Positions 32,874-44,430 of a DNA stretch of 64,000 bases are shown in pieces. Location of the stretch: contig MNCI01030283.1 of assembly GCA_015680685.1 (NCBI GenBank), positions 4,781 through 68,780 on the forward strand. The letters run 5' to 3'. Source of the stretch: Gnetum montanum (taxonomy: Eukaryota > Streptophyta > Gnetopsida > Gnetales > Gnetaceae). The notes below the pieces were generated by a model. It ran no database searches. It was not told the origin of the DNA and worked only from the letters and a program-made list of their open reading frames with translations. The translations under genes and the position numbers were made by a program. Position 1 is the stretch's first letter. The number at the start of each line of letters is the position of its first letter.

Positions 32874-35495
32874 CTACGTAAAAGGGGCAACCAGTGGTTT
32901 TGGTACCCTAAGGATAAAAGGCACCTTAGTAATGGTTGTGGATGTGGCCGTGGCTTTATCATTAATGTGAGACCGGGTTATGGTTGGAGAGGGTGCCCGA
33001 ATAACAAAGGGTGGCCTCGAGACGTCGCTAACTGCCGGTGAAGAACTTGCCCCATGGGGTAAGTTGGTAGGTACGCGTAAAACAAAGGGTTGTTTAGGTG
33101 GTACCTTCCCTTCACTGTCCGTACTTACCACATTGATTGTGTACGGTGCGTTATTTATGTTTAACAGGTCTTTGTACACATGCAACGCCTAGTTTTCGGG
33201 ACGTGTTGGACTACTGCCGTTTAGTTTTAGAGAACCATCATCAATCATGTGTTCAATGTCGTCCTTCAATGCCTAGCAGTAATTGGTATCATGACCACAC
33301 AATTGATGGTATTCACAAAAATGGTCCAGCCTAAAAGACTTCAGAACTAGTGGTTCGTTAGGTAGGCCTAAAGAAGGATTCTTTAGCAATTCACAATGAC
33401 GCCTGTGACACTGCAGAGCTTCTTCGAATACTTTTTTATTCTAAATATATCCTACCCCTAATAACTGTTTCAACAGTTCCGAATGCTTTATAGGCAGGGC
33501 TGTATATTTTGAGTGATCTTTATGCTCGAAGTTTGGCTTTGGCTGGGGGGACTTTTTAGGGGCAGGTGTGTCTTGGCCGGTGCTTCTTGCACTAGCCGTG
33601 GTCTCGGCAGACGCTATGGATGCCTTCTTGTTATTCTTGTTTTTAGCACCCTCAACCAGCGCAGCTACTATCGTTGTTGTTGCTTTACCCTTGTCTTTAC
33701 CCTTATTATTGGCATTTTTATAGGCCACATATGTTGGGTCTTTACTAGCCTCAGCAGCATCTTAGATGCTCCTAGTTTGGGCGAAAGCCTGACTCAAAGA
33801 GCTAGGGGCAAGGTAATATAGTTTAGACTTGATGAAGTCGTTAACTGCTCCTTTGAAAATAGCCAGCAGATGGGCTTCCGCGATAGGCTCACGGATATCA
33901 TTCAAAGTAGCTCTCCATCGTTGTATAAACTTTTGGACTGGTTCAAGTGGGTCTTTCTTTACTCCCATGAGTTGGTCTAGCGTGACTTCTGGCTTTAAAT
34001 TGTACTTAAAGTGAGTCATGAATTGTGTTAGGAGCTCTTCCAAGGTTGAGATGGAAGAGCGAGGGAGCGCTTGATACCAGTCCAAAGCTTTCCCTGCCAG
34101 AGACATTGCAAAGACATGGATAATCGTATGAGGCCATTGCTACAATAACAAGGATTTAGACTTGAAGGTACCAAGGTGAGCATTGGGATCTCCTTCCCCA
34201 TTATATTTAGTAAAATGGGGCAACGACATCCCTGGAAGCAATGACAGCATAGGAACCACTGGGCTGATAGGATCATCCTGGTAGAAATCCATGATTTGTA
34301 TCGTATCAGAGCCAGCAGCTTTAAGGCACCTAACCTCCTCGGTGAGGGTCTGAATAAGCGAAAAAGCTTGATCTAGACTTGGTGATGAAGAACTCTGCAT
34401 AGGAGGAGCGGGGGGTTGGATTGAAAGAGTAGTGCTAGGTAATGGGAATGGAGTGATGGTTTGACTAACAGGTGGCGCCATGGGGACTATCCCCGCGGAT
34501 GGAGCTGCCTGTGAAAACCACCACCCACTAGGCTGAGCAGAGAGATTGGCTGTCACCGGGTATGTAGGATGGAGATTGTAAAGGTATTGTGCATTTACCT
34601 ACGGGACATGCGTGATAGGTGTGGCTAAGGGTTGCACACTGTATAACGTAGATTGATTATGTGAAATAGGCGAGATCCACTGACCAGCTGTGGGTTGTTG
34701 AACGGATTGCTACGATTGAACGGCAGTTGCGATCTGTTGCCTCATAATGGGCTGTACCAGATTTTGTACCGGGCGGGTTATAGGTGTGGTATGAGGTTGC
34801 ACGTGGGGAATGAAATGAGGTGTGGTAGATGCAAGTACCATCGACAGAATACTGATTACACATGGCGATGAGACTGCCCCCATGTTATTTTGAGATGGTA
34901 TTTGTACTTGCAGGACTGAGGATTGCGTAGTGGCCTACGGGATGATCGGAATATGGGTTTTAGTAGTCATGACTAAGTTGAGATGGGAGGCTTCTCCGAT
35001 GAGAGGAAACAGGGGATTTATGTATGTATGAGGACTGAGGGTATGGTATGAATCCGCGTGTTCAGATTGGGCTGCAAATTCATCTTCCTCTTCTTCCCCA
35101 TTTTGAGGTTCTGGAATGGACCGTGTAGTCTGACTCTTAGCCATAACCAGCTGGGTCAGGAGTTCATGATAATGTTCGGTCAGGGGGATAATGTCATAGG
35201 CGGTAGGGGTGAAATCTTGGCCCCCTCTGTGAATCAGCTCATAGTTTCATTTTGCCTCAATCTCGGCTCGGCTAAGAGCGAGCTTTGCCTGGATCTTGAT
35301 GCAAATGAAATTGTACTCTTCAGGAGTCACGACGGTGAATGCAGGATCCTTGTCCTATAACCTCAATGAACAACGCAATGGCCCCTGAGGTCCTATTGCA
35401 CCAGAAGCTGGTTCGGTGGTGGTGATGCGATTTACAGATGTGGCACTCGAGTCGGTGGTGATCATAGCGGTAGTGGTTGCATATGCAGAATCCAT
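32874..35495 (-). pseudogene. gag: gag of A, one frame with few stops
   Basis: The start ATG at 35495 (MDSAYATTTAMI) is about 250 bases after the primer-binding site. All of gag to 32874 keeps one frame (about 870 codons). N-terminal part: PEEYNFICIKIQAKLALSRA and YELIHRGGQDFTP. Acidic EEEEDEFA near 35080, then a long Pro/Ser/Gln-rich linker. Capsid core at 34240-33770: FTKYNGEGDPNAHLG, LAGKALDWYQALPRSS, FMTHFKYNLKPEV, DFIKSKLYYLAPSSLSQAF. Lys/Ala-rich basic stretch 33720-33580. Zinc-knuckle CEYHQLCGHDTNYC at about 33310-33265. Proline-rich repeats PFVLRVP, PFVIRAP and PFILRVP (33100-32890). About six stops, mostly TAG, interrupt it. Confidence 0.9.
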
Positions 35496-35723
35496 TTCTC
35501 AGATGGGTTAATGACAACCAACGACAGGATCTAAAAGGCGACGGCCAAACAAAATTATGATTGGGCTTTTTACCCTGTAGGATTTCAAAGGAATCGTTGC
35601 TATGACCAATCTACACCACATGATTTCGTAAACTTCCTTAGAGGTATTACGTTTACGTATTTATGGATGTGGGTATGGATCGCTTACAGGGCTACCCGTA
35701 AAATATGGATCGGAGGTTCAGGG
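35496..35723 (-). other. leader of A
   Basis: Untranslated sequence between the primer-binding site and the gag start. The word GTGTAGATTGG (minus) aligns with the leaders of B and E. Nothing else is recognised. Confidence 0.5.
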
Positions 35724-35739
35724 CCTCCTTCTAGCGCCA
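35724..35739 (-). other. primer-binding site of A
   Basis: Minus-strand TGGCGCTAGAAGGAGG, six bases after the LTR end. B has TGGTGCTAGAAAGAGG and I has TGGCACTAGAAGAAGG at the same position, so the three share a primer tRNA type, which I do not name. Confidence 0.65.
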
Positions 35740-35745
35740 GAAAAC

Positions 35746-36263
35746 TGTAACGATGGAAAACATCGATTGCTGGAAAATACTGAAAGAAAATCCATGTACA
35801 CAGTCTTGACCACGGATTCGTGCGAGGGTCGTGCTGGAGAAAACGAATCTGCGATGCCCTGAACGGTCTTGTCGATCAGACAAGGACTTACTCAATTAGT
35901 AAATTGATGAATATTGCGATAATATGTGTATTATATAGACATTCCGTGAAACAATTTGATTCGATGAATCGTAAAAGGAGTAGAAATTGATGTAAATGAA
36001 TTGAAATAACGACAACGTCAACGTGACAAGGAGGATCGGATTTAAGAAGGATGCACAATTCCAAGATCTATGTTTTGACCCAAAGATTGAGTATATTGTA
36101 TGCAAAGTTCCAATGGCAAACTCCGCTTATCTTGTATGAAGAATACACAAAGTAACAAGAAAACTATTCAACAAGGAGTACAGAATGAAGCTCGGTCTAC
36201 CTCGTAAGCCAAAGATGGGATGCAAGGAAGGTCAAGCCTGGATGTCTATCGATCAACCATGTT
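35746..36263 (-). repeat. 5' LTR of A, truncated to 518 bp
   Basis: Matches 19937-20454 from the terminal TGTAACGA to 'tctatcgatcaaccat', then similarity stops abruptly. The missing 2.16 kb includes the TATA box, so this copy lacks its own promoter. The following sequence belongs to an LTR remnant of B-type. Confidence 0.85.
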
Positions 36264-36655
36264 CAAGAGTGTTGTGGATAACAATATGTCAAGAATGAAA
36301 TGTGTAGATAATTTACTAAGGATAAGATGGGAGATGAGGTCTAAACAAGGTTCTATGATGCAAAAACATCATAGTTGGCAGTGACCATGACACCAGAGTG
36401 GCCTACTCTTGAAACTGTTGACCTCTCATTAGAGTACTTATGAGAGAGTCAATGTGGATGCCTATTTAACTTCATAGTGGATGATCTATTTACCTTGTTG
36501 GATTGATGTATGACGTTGCATGCTAGATGTAATATGAATTTCTACAAAATGAACTAAAAAAATGTCAAGTAGCACCTATTTTACAAAGTCAATGTGCACA
36601 AATGGAAAAGGCAATGCAGTAAAATTTGCCTAAGTATGCATGCAAACTATTAAGG
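36264..36655 (-). repeat. remnant of a 3' LTR, probably of element B
   Basis: The stretch near 36385-36470 aligns, in reverse complement, with the middle of the E LTR (16411-16490): shared words include CTCATAAGTA, GAGGTCAACA and GGCCACTCTGGTGTCATGG / AGCCATTCTAGTGCTATGG. Only a few hundred bases remain, and both ends are deletion joints. No gene is seen. Confidence 0.5.
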
Positions 36656-36957
36656 AAGGTAAACATGCTTGTGCTAATTTTAGGCCTTGGAAGGCCATAT
36701 GTGTTTTAGTTTTAGGTGTTAGTGGACTGCAATGTTGCCAGTTTAAGGCCATGGCAGGCTGAGGCTACTAGTTTAAGGCCATTTCAAGCCCCAAAGTTAA
36801 CAATGGTAATTTAAGGCCATTCTAAGCCCTAGTAGTAGTTTAAGGCCATTCTGGATCATAGCAATAGTTTAAGGTCATTCTAGGCCATAGTGGTAGTTTA
36901 AGGCCATTCTGGGACATAGTGGTAGTTTAAGGCCATTTTGGGGCACATTGATTGCTA
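36656..36957. repeat. hairpin repeats of element B
   Basis: About nine copies of (G/C)TAGTTTAAGGCC-N5/6-(G)GCC. Several keep complementary arms (GGCC/GGCC near 36684; GGTC/GGCC near 36875), others are decayed (GGCC...GATC, GGCC...GGAC). This is the same unit as in A at 31341-31460, though possibly fused with the post-integrase array because B lacks everything between. Confidence 0.65.
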
Positions 36958-37600
36958 CCTCTCTTTTTGTGATTTTGGCTTTTATGATTTTTTGCATGTT
37001 TTGATGTTGTTTTAATATGTTAATCTAATAATTGCTAAAGGGTACACTAAACAAGCAAATGCATAAGCTAAGTAGATAAATGTGTAAACAAAGAAAATAA
37101 ATGTGTAAACAAAGTGAAACAATGTGTAATATAAGTAAGTAGGCTAAATGTAAATATGTAAATAAATGCAATGCAAGTGAAAGTAAAAAATGCATGGTGC
37201 ATAATAGCAAAGGGTAGGTAGGCACATGGCATTTTTTGGGCTAAGAAGGCACCTTGGTTGTGTAGTTGCTTCCTAATCTGGTGTAGATTAGGGGGCATGT
37301 ACAGCCTAGCGTGCACTATTTGATATTCTCCTAGACCCTCGCATGCTATGTTGAAGGGTAATTTTGCCCACAAAGCATCCTCTAGGATGTTGTTAGCTTC
37401 CATCACTTATTCAGGTGTTTCAGCCTTACACATTGCATTATCTACCATAGTTGCATCATCAGGAAATTCAATGTTTGACCCTTGCTCCATTTATATGTTA
37501 TTAATGGCCAAAGAAATGGGGTTATCACCATGGATGATAACTTTACCACCTCCATACCAAAGATGGATCTCTTGGTGAATTGGAGAGGAGACAACTTATA
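36958..37600. other. B segment between hairpin repeats and protease
   Basis: A/T-rich at 36960-37190 with GTAAATAAATG and GTGTAAACAAAG words; then 37230-37600 aligns with the C-terminal protease tail of A, including the I.LP.I..GG-like end (minus). No separate gene. Confidence 0.4.
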
Positions 37601-37601
37601 A

Positions 37602-38160
37602 CTAGGCTAGCCAAGGCCTACCTAATATCATGTTAGAGCTAGGAATTTCCTCTATGATGGTAAATTCAATAGTGATGGAGAATTTCTCCCTTGCTATGAA
37701 AGCTATGATGAGGACGTTGCGGATAGTGACATGTGATCCTTTGAAGGATTTTAGGCATGAAGTTTTTGTTGGCCTGATTTGGTTTGTGAGGCCTAGCTTG
37801 TCGATGATGGAGTATGGTATTATTTTTTTTGTTACACCATCATTAATGTGCACTCTACAGATCTTGCATTGCCCAACATGTATGGTAATAAACATTAGAG
37901 CTGTGATAACCTCCCCATGCTGGAGGTTGACGTTGATTACCTCATCACAAAACACTTGGGATGTTGAACCTGATTCCTATGGTGCTAAGGGAAACATCAC
38001 TACATGGATGGTATTCTCATTTGTAGGGATGTCCTCTATAATAGGAATGAAGGCCAACATCCATGCCAGTGCTTCTTTGTGGGTAGATGAGGTCATGACC
38101 AAGTCATACAAGCTCAACATTGTATTTTTCTATTTAAGTGCTTACTTGACCTAGTCTAAT
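37602..38160 (-). pseudogene. protease of B, degenerate
   Basis: Open from 37955 to 37602: GQCKICRVHINDGVTKKIIP (active-site word NDG), IIDKLGLTNQIRPTKTSCLK, then IPSSNMILGRPWLA. Upstream, 38160-37960 holds the link with LSLYDLVMT and EALAWMLAFIP-like sequence matching A and E. The first Asp of the catalytic word is Asn here, so the enzyme would be inactive. Confidence 0.8.
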
Positions 38161-40685
38161 GCATCAACAAGTCTTTGCCATTGTATATAGTCTTATTGGC
38201 CTTAATGTCCTACATGTAGCCTAAGAGATGGATCTCTCATAAAGGGGACTTGGGATTTTCTTGCTTGGCCTATTTGGGGACCTTAGTGTTTGGTTGTAAT
38301 TTACTAGTTATGGCCTTTTCATTTACTTTAGCCATAGGGACTGCAAGGATAGGGACCAACTTTGGTGGACCAAGAGCTCTTTAGTCTCATTGTTGCCTAG
38401 TCATTTCATCAATGAGGCATTCATTGGGCCTCTTACGTTGTCATCTAGTGGGTCTGCCCATGTTGCTGATGGGGTTAGCCTTTGGGCAAGAGGGGGCTGA
38501 TGTGTTGCCGACTACTAGGCTTTAGGTAGGTGAGGGACCATCACATTGTGGCATCCTAATGAAAAATGGTAACTAAGTAGTTGTTGTTGCAACATGCTAT
38601 GGAACCATAACCATGAAGGATATTGTGGGTGCCTAAGGTAAGACTCTAACAATGAAGGAGGGCCTCAAACTCATGGAGGTTAAGGGGATGCTTGCACTAC
38701 TAGAGGGCACCTAGATCACAAATGGCTATTGCACCTATTTTGGACTATTGTCCATGCTAATGATGTTTATGACATAACTAGTACCATCCACATTTAGAGG
38801 GTCATTGTACACCCTCATGGATTGGTTTTGGGACCTAACCAAGTTTGTTGTGTTAAGCACTAGTTCATCCCTACTTATCATCCTTTATAGATCATCTTGC
38901 AAAGCTTGACGGAAGTCTATGCTATGATTGGACAACTAGTGATAATGATAGAATTGGTCCATCTTGAAGTGCTATGGGACCATAGGCTCATTTGGTGAGA
39001 CTAAGGTGGGATTCTTTTGCAGCTTTTAGTACCTGTCATGCCTTTTGTAGGCATCCTTAGACATTTGCTTATGTTGGATGCACCTAGCTTTCAGTAGTTG
39101 ATCCAATAGCTTTGAGGGTTTCAGTACAACAAGGTATACTTTGAATGGTTCTTATGCTCAAAGTTGGACCTTGGAGTAGCTTGTGCTATGACCACCATAG
39201 ATGTAAATCAGTTGGTTACCTAGGCACCAAGGTTGGGGACTTTGTGAGTTGAGGCTTTGGGTTGCTTAGCCAGCAGTCCCTAGTTGGTTGTTTTAGCCTA
39301 TGTGGCTACCATTCCTACTATTGAATTATACTTTCTCACATGTTGGTTTTTGTAGGCCACATAGGCTAGGTCCTTACTATCTTGCATCGCATCTTCTATG
39401 CTCTTAGTTTGTATAAAGTCCTAGCTTAGAGACCACAATGCCAAGTAGTATAGTTTTGACTTAATGAAGTTGTTAACTACACCCTTAAAGATGGCCAAGA
39501 GATGCATCTTAGCTATTATAGCTTAAATTTCATTTAATAAGATGCTTTAGAATTAGATGAATTTTTGTATGGGATCTAGGGGATCCTACTTAATTTGCAT
39601 CTGCTAGTCCAAGATTGCTTCTAGCTTTAAGTTGTACTTGAAATGCATCATGAACTAGCTTAAGAGGTCTTCCAGAGAGGAAACAGAAACTCTAGGCAAT
39701 GCTCAATACTAGTCTAAGGCCTTGCCAGTGAGTGAAATGACGAACATGCACATGATGGCATGTGGCCATGCTTACAGTAGTAGGCATTCAGACCTAAACA
39801 TCACTAGGTGTGTGTTCAGGTCCTCTTGACCATTGTACTTGGTGAGTTAAGGCAATGGGATCCCTACTGGTAGAGCTAGGGGTGGGACTAGAGGACTTAT
39901 AGGGTTGTCTTGGTAGAAGACCACCACCTTGATGGTTTCGAAGAAAGTGGCTTTGAGCCATTTTACCTCCTCTATCAAACATTGAATTAGCTAGAACACC
40001 TAATCCAAGTTTTAAGATGTGCTAGCCAATTACGTCAGCTATGCTATCTATTGTGTTGGTTGTACGACCTAGGGCTAGATTGTTGGTTGTGAAGCCACAT
40101 GATGCAGTTGATGTGTTGGCTATGTTATGGGTGTGGTGACTAGGGAATTCCATGCACGTGTGGGTTGGACTAACATCAAGGGCATTGATGAAATAGATGG
40201 GATGCAAGGTGCCTGAGTCATTTGATGCCTAGAGATAGGCCCTACGTGAACGTAGGGTTAAGCTAACATGATTACTACTAGGAAAGATGGATGGGCAAGT
40301 TGAGATGATGCCATGAAGGGAAAATTAAGTGAAGCTATTATATCATGTTATGTGTATTGCATTTGATGCGTTGCCACTATAGGTGTCAACCTAAGCCTGA
40401 CGAAGTTGGAAGGTGATGCTAGTGTTATAACCATCTTGGGGAGGATGGGTGAACTGAACCAAGGGGGTGTTGGACTAGGGAGTGGTTGTTGAAAGATCGT
40501 GTTCCTCCTATAGGGCTTCCTCATAGTCAATTCCCATGTTGCATTCATTTGCTCGAATGAGTTGGTATAACAATTGGTGGTGACACTCTATGAGACAGAT
40601 GATGTCAAATGAGGACAGGATATACTCTTGTTCATCTTAATGGATTAGTTCAAAGTTCCATTTTTCCTTCATGTCAAGGAAATCC
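38161..40685 (-). pseudogene. gag: gag of B, main part, degenerate
   Basis: From the C insertion downward: MDFLDMKEKWNFELIH (A: ALSRAEIEAK, YELIH) at 40688-40640, linker, capsid core near 39840-39400 (reverse of tracts matching KYN-GDPN and KALDWYQALP), QSTSPT-like basic region, and a region near 38820-38780 like VYNDPLNVDGTSYVI, which E shows as VYKDPLNASNTCYII. Stops are frequent and the frame changes several times. The first codons are on the other side of C, at 48157-47954. Confidence 0.75.
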
Positions 40686-40690
40686 ATGGG
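40686..40690. other. target-site duplication of C, left copy
   Basis: ATGGG immediately left of the left LTR, identical to 47949-47953. A five-base duplication is standard for LTR retrotransposons. Confidence 0.85.
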
Positions 40691-41562
40691 TGATGAGTGG
40701 TGAGGTATCCCTACACTCAACCATATAAATATGAGCATAGCATGCATGATCTGGTCGAACTCCGTAGACTAAGTGCCTACACGCCCCATTGAACACTTAG
40801 GATTAATCATTTGTTGTCTTCCCAGACTTACTTGTAGTTGTCATGGTGTATGGTTAAGTAAGTATGAGGTATATGATTTTTATAGCTTTTTATGTTTTAT
40901 CTCCTATGCTATTGAGGTGAAGGGTTGAGAAACTAATTACTAACTCTAACTAATGAACTAAGTCTAAATTACCTAGCATCAGCATCCGTTCCCACTTACC
41001 GTACACACCTTGAACTAATGCAACCGTGGCTACCAAACGCTAATCATTGTTGGGATAACCACGCGTAACACATGTGCTTGAAGTGGTCATACTGAGGCAC
41101 TTAACTAGGAAGAAAGGGTTGAGAGAATCTAATCTAGCCTAACTATTATGAGAATCCATTCCTTGATTATCCATACACATCCTTAAATTCTCATAATCAA
41201 GGCGTACTCATTCTGCATTACTAGGAGATAAGGGTGAGAGAGAGAAAAATAAATAACATTAAATAAAATCCTATTCCATGCACTGCAAGGTTTATCTAGG
41301 AAGTTTGTCTTTATTGTTGTACACAACTTGTGTTCAGGTACAATGTTGCTCGAATAAAGATCTGTTCACTTTAGGACTCCTACTGCAGGCACATGGAAAA
41401 TATTCTATCTTTGGAGTGATCAATCTGCTAGAGTTTCCCTACTTCTAGCCTAGGATGAGGAAACAAGGGAGAGCCACCTCTTATTTATAGATATGATGAC
41501 GCACAGCGATATCGCGTATGTGATATCGCATGGGATGCAATATCACAGCGGTTGTCTCATCA
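40691..41562 (-). repeat. 3' LTR of C, 872 bp
   Basis: TGATGAGTGG to TGTCTCATCA. TATAAATA box at 41482-41489 (minus). The GATATC palindrome region (41508-41550) is shorter than in the right LTR. Confidence 0.9.
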
Positions 41563-41573
41563 TACCCCCATGA
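41563..41573 (-). other. polypurine tract of C
   Basis: Minus-strand TCATGGGGGTA directly before the LTR start TGATGAG. Confidence 0.6.
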
Positions 41574-43640
41574 CTAAATGAAAACTCGTCCTCGAGTTCC
41601 TTAGAAAATATTGAGAAGGTATGGGATTATTGAGGTGAATGGAACTAATAGGATGACATGTGAACGAATCATCATTATAAGACTTGACAAAATTGTTGTT
41701 CATGACAATAAGAGTGAACACCTTATTACATTGACATCAGGCCTTAGTTGGCAGTTGAGAGAGAAGAGAGAAAGAAGTGTTGCTGCTGCCAACGCCAAGA
41801 TTGTGCCTTTCATTGTCCATCTGTAAGTGCACCATCGATCTTGCTCCTTGCATAGCTATTCCTAGCATTACTCCATTCCAAGTGTTTGCTCCAGATCCAA
41901 TCCGTTGTTGTATGATTTCCATCTGCACACACAACACAATCATATATTAGCAAGGGTAAATGAATCATCATGTAATTAATGCCTTACTTCGGTGTAGGTC
42001 CATTGGCTAGGTTGTGGTATGGCTAATTGCAGATCTAGGGATGTATTAATGATGACTACCGAAGGTGTAGGGGTTAGGAAAAAATTGAAAAAATTGGGGC
42101 TAGGAGAAAATCGAAAAAATTGGGCCTCGTACCCCCATGAATAATCACAAACCTCTGGTAGTGTTAGAATGGAGAAAGAAAAGGAGTAAGAAAGACAGAT
42201 AAAAAGGGAAAACTATGACATCGATGAAATGGATGTCAAGATGGAAATGAACAAAATAAAATTAATTGCAAAAATTTTAGGGAAAATAATTTAACTGGTG
42301 CACCAAAGAGGAATGTCAGTGGGTCCTCCCAAAGCAAGATCATGGCCTTAATGCCTTGACAAATCCACATTCAAAGAGTCCGTAGGCTTTGGGAATGTAA
42401 ATTGGAACAAGATTTAAAGTCTTAACTACAAAAATTTACCAAAAAGAAAACAATGCATCAACCAAAATATATACACTAATGATACAATCGGCAATGAGGT
42501 GAACAATGGAGAGAAGGATGGAGAGAAGAGAATGGAATGGAATCCCAGGAACAAGATGGTGTATAGCCCCTTATGTGTTTCATGATTAGTGTGACTTGGA
42601 AAATCTCATTCCAACTCTGGCCTCAAACCAACCACATCCAGTGACTTCACATCAATGCATCTGGTTAATCCATCCCCTTGAATAACAAGAACGCTTCCCC
42701 CAAGAGTCACCACCATTTCAACAAAACAAAGAAGAAGAGAATGGGAAGCAAGAAGAACCTTAGTTAGAGGGAACATTTTTAGTTCCATAACCAGTGTGTA
42801 TAGCCCAAGGATTATTTTGTCTAAGGGGTGTGCTTTGAATTCTTGCTTTTTTTTTTGTGTTTTGTATTTTTATGCGTGAGAACCACACCATGCAAAGACT
42901 TCTTATTTTTATTGTCTCAGCTTCCGATAATTGGGTAACATCGAAAAGGCAAGAAAACTCAAGAAGAAAACATCCAAGCACCCAAGAGAATGGCCAACAC
43001 AAAAGCATCAAGTTCCCTTGAATTCACACCCTTGTCAAACCTTGAGTCCTTCCTTAGCTTGAGAAATGCCCAATCATCGATTCGTTAAAGTTCTTATTAT
43101 GAAAGGGAATGTACATTTCCAAGCCAAGAGAGACCATAGAAACTGGTGGATGGATGGATGAAGGGAACTCATTACCTGCCATATCAAAAGAACATACCTT
43201 AGTATCAACATCATAACTTAAAGGTAAAAACCAAACATTAGTAATCAACATGAAAATAGTTCATACCATCACGAAGAACACTTATTGGGTGAAAAACTTA
43301 TAGGGTGGATCACACACACACACTTAAAATGGAAAAGTATAATGATGGTGAAAAATAAAAACAAGAAAAGTTAAAGAAATTTGTAAAACAAAAACAAGAA
43401 AAGTTAAAGAAATTTGTAAAAAAAAAAAACAAGAAAGGTTAAAGAAATTTGTAAAACAAACAATAAGAAAAGTTAAAGAAATTTGTAAAAAAAAAATGTG
43501 TAAGACAAAAACGTGCAAGACAAAAACGTGTAAAACAAAAACTAAAAAGAACTAAGGACCCCATATGATTAGCATAGGTGGCCATCTCTCCCATGACTAA
43601 ATTGCAAGGGAGAAATATGAAATAATGAGCATCTATTTGA
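41574..43640 (-). other. 3' non-coding region of C
   Basis: Two kilobases where RT and integrase would normally be. It has only short frames, such as 43011-42760 and 42788-42606 on minus (overlapping ends, hydrophobic start MMLLCWPFSWVLGCFLLEFS), none with a recognisable domain. It includes a tandem repeat at 43355-43545. It may contain a captured host fragment, but no identity can be given. Confidence 0.4.
43355..43545. repeat. minisatellite in C
   Basis: Four tandem copies of a roughly 36-38 bp unit around AAGTTAAAGAAATTTGTAAAA (43365-43495), followed by three copies of a 17-bp unit around ACGTGTAAGACAAAA (43492-43545). Confidence 0.8.
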
Positions 43641-43643
43641 ATT

Positions 43644-43991
43644 TCATAAAAGTGCCCAACTTCTCCCCACTGATGTTCTCAGATTAAGGGGTGGAAGTTG
43701 GCGACGCTCATACTCCAATGTGTTTATGCCTTCGTTGTTAACATGAGTTTCCTTAGTTTGTTCCGTGCATATTGGTTTGCTCTTTCTAGTAGCTGTCAAC
43801 CACAGGGTGTCTACTACTGGTGTGGTTTCTACATACAGGCACCCTTGAAGTTGTGTTTCTTCAGCACACCGATTACATGGAGGAGATGTTGTGCATTCCT
43901 CCATGTCATCACCCGATGAATCACTGTATATGATGCATAGAACTTTCCTCTTCTTGATATTTCCATAAATGTTTATCTTAGATATTTGCAA
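43644..43991 (-). pseudogene. unassigned frame downstream of C protease
   Basis: 115 codons open on the minus strand, starting after the protease segment, with an acidic stretch YSDSSGDDMEECTTSPPCN and further Cys residues. It may be the natural C-terminal end of the C polyprotein. Not recognised. Confidence 0.35.
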
Positions 43992-43999
43992 GGAAAGAT

Positions 44000-44430
44000 T
44001 GCAGATCCCTAGTTATGCATCTATTGTACTCAACCATGCCCTTCCCATTATAGTTGGGAAGTTCCCTTCGTTGTTGTTTACTTCAATCACCAAGAAATCA
44101 GTTGGGTAGGACCAACCACACATAGTGGTAACAATGTCCTCCAACAATCCTAAGGAAATGGTGATGGACTAGTCTGCCAACTCTAGTTGAATGTTTCTCT
44201 TCTTGAGTTGGGGTAGGTTCCAAGCTTGATACATCTCTTGTGAAATTAAGTTGACTTCGGACTTGAGTCAAGAAGAGCCTTATGTGGTGCATTCTTGGCA
44301 ATTTGCAAATAGATTAAGGGGCTTCCAGGATCAGTTAGTTTCCTGGGAAGGTGGCCTACCTTGATCTAGTCAGTTACGGTATGCGTTAACATAACCATAT
44401 GCGTACAGCTCTGTTGGACTGAAGGGTGCT
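44000..44430 (-). pseudogene. aspartic protease of C, degenerate
   Basis: Minus-strand translation gives KNAPHKALLDS, then SEVNLIS-like residues after one change, the link to KLGTYPNSRRETFN, and a DCWRTLLPLCVVGPTQ region shifted by one frame. Together this is the DSG-type active site with following strands of a Ty3/gypsy protease. At least one frameshift and three stops interrupt it. Confidence 0.5.

Larger units (their letters stand above)
19937..36263 (-). mobile_element. element A: best-preserved Tat-type Ty3/gypsy retrotransposon, minus strand
   Basis: Reading the minus strand, the order is truncated 5' LTR (36263-35746), primer-binding site, leader, gag (35495-32874), protease (about 32700-31849), hairpin array, antisense gene (27217-31290 on plus), one hairpin copy, pol in one frame (26759-23283), hairpin array, polypurine tract and complete 3' LTR (22612-19937). 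At about 16.3 kb it is in the range of large Tat/Ogre-like elements. CpG words are common here and almost absent in E, B and F, so A is the most recent of the Tat copies. Pol needs only about eight stop changes, mostly of the C-to-T type, to be open. The left flank GTAAC has no right partner because the right LTR is cut at 36263. Confidence 0.9.

Noticed and set aside
37630-38154. 174-codon plus-strand frame over B protease
   Set aside because: Antisense shadow; the minus strand encodes the recognisable protease.
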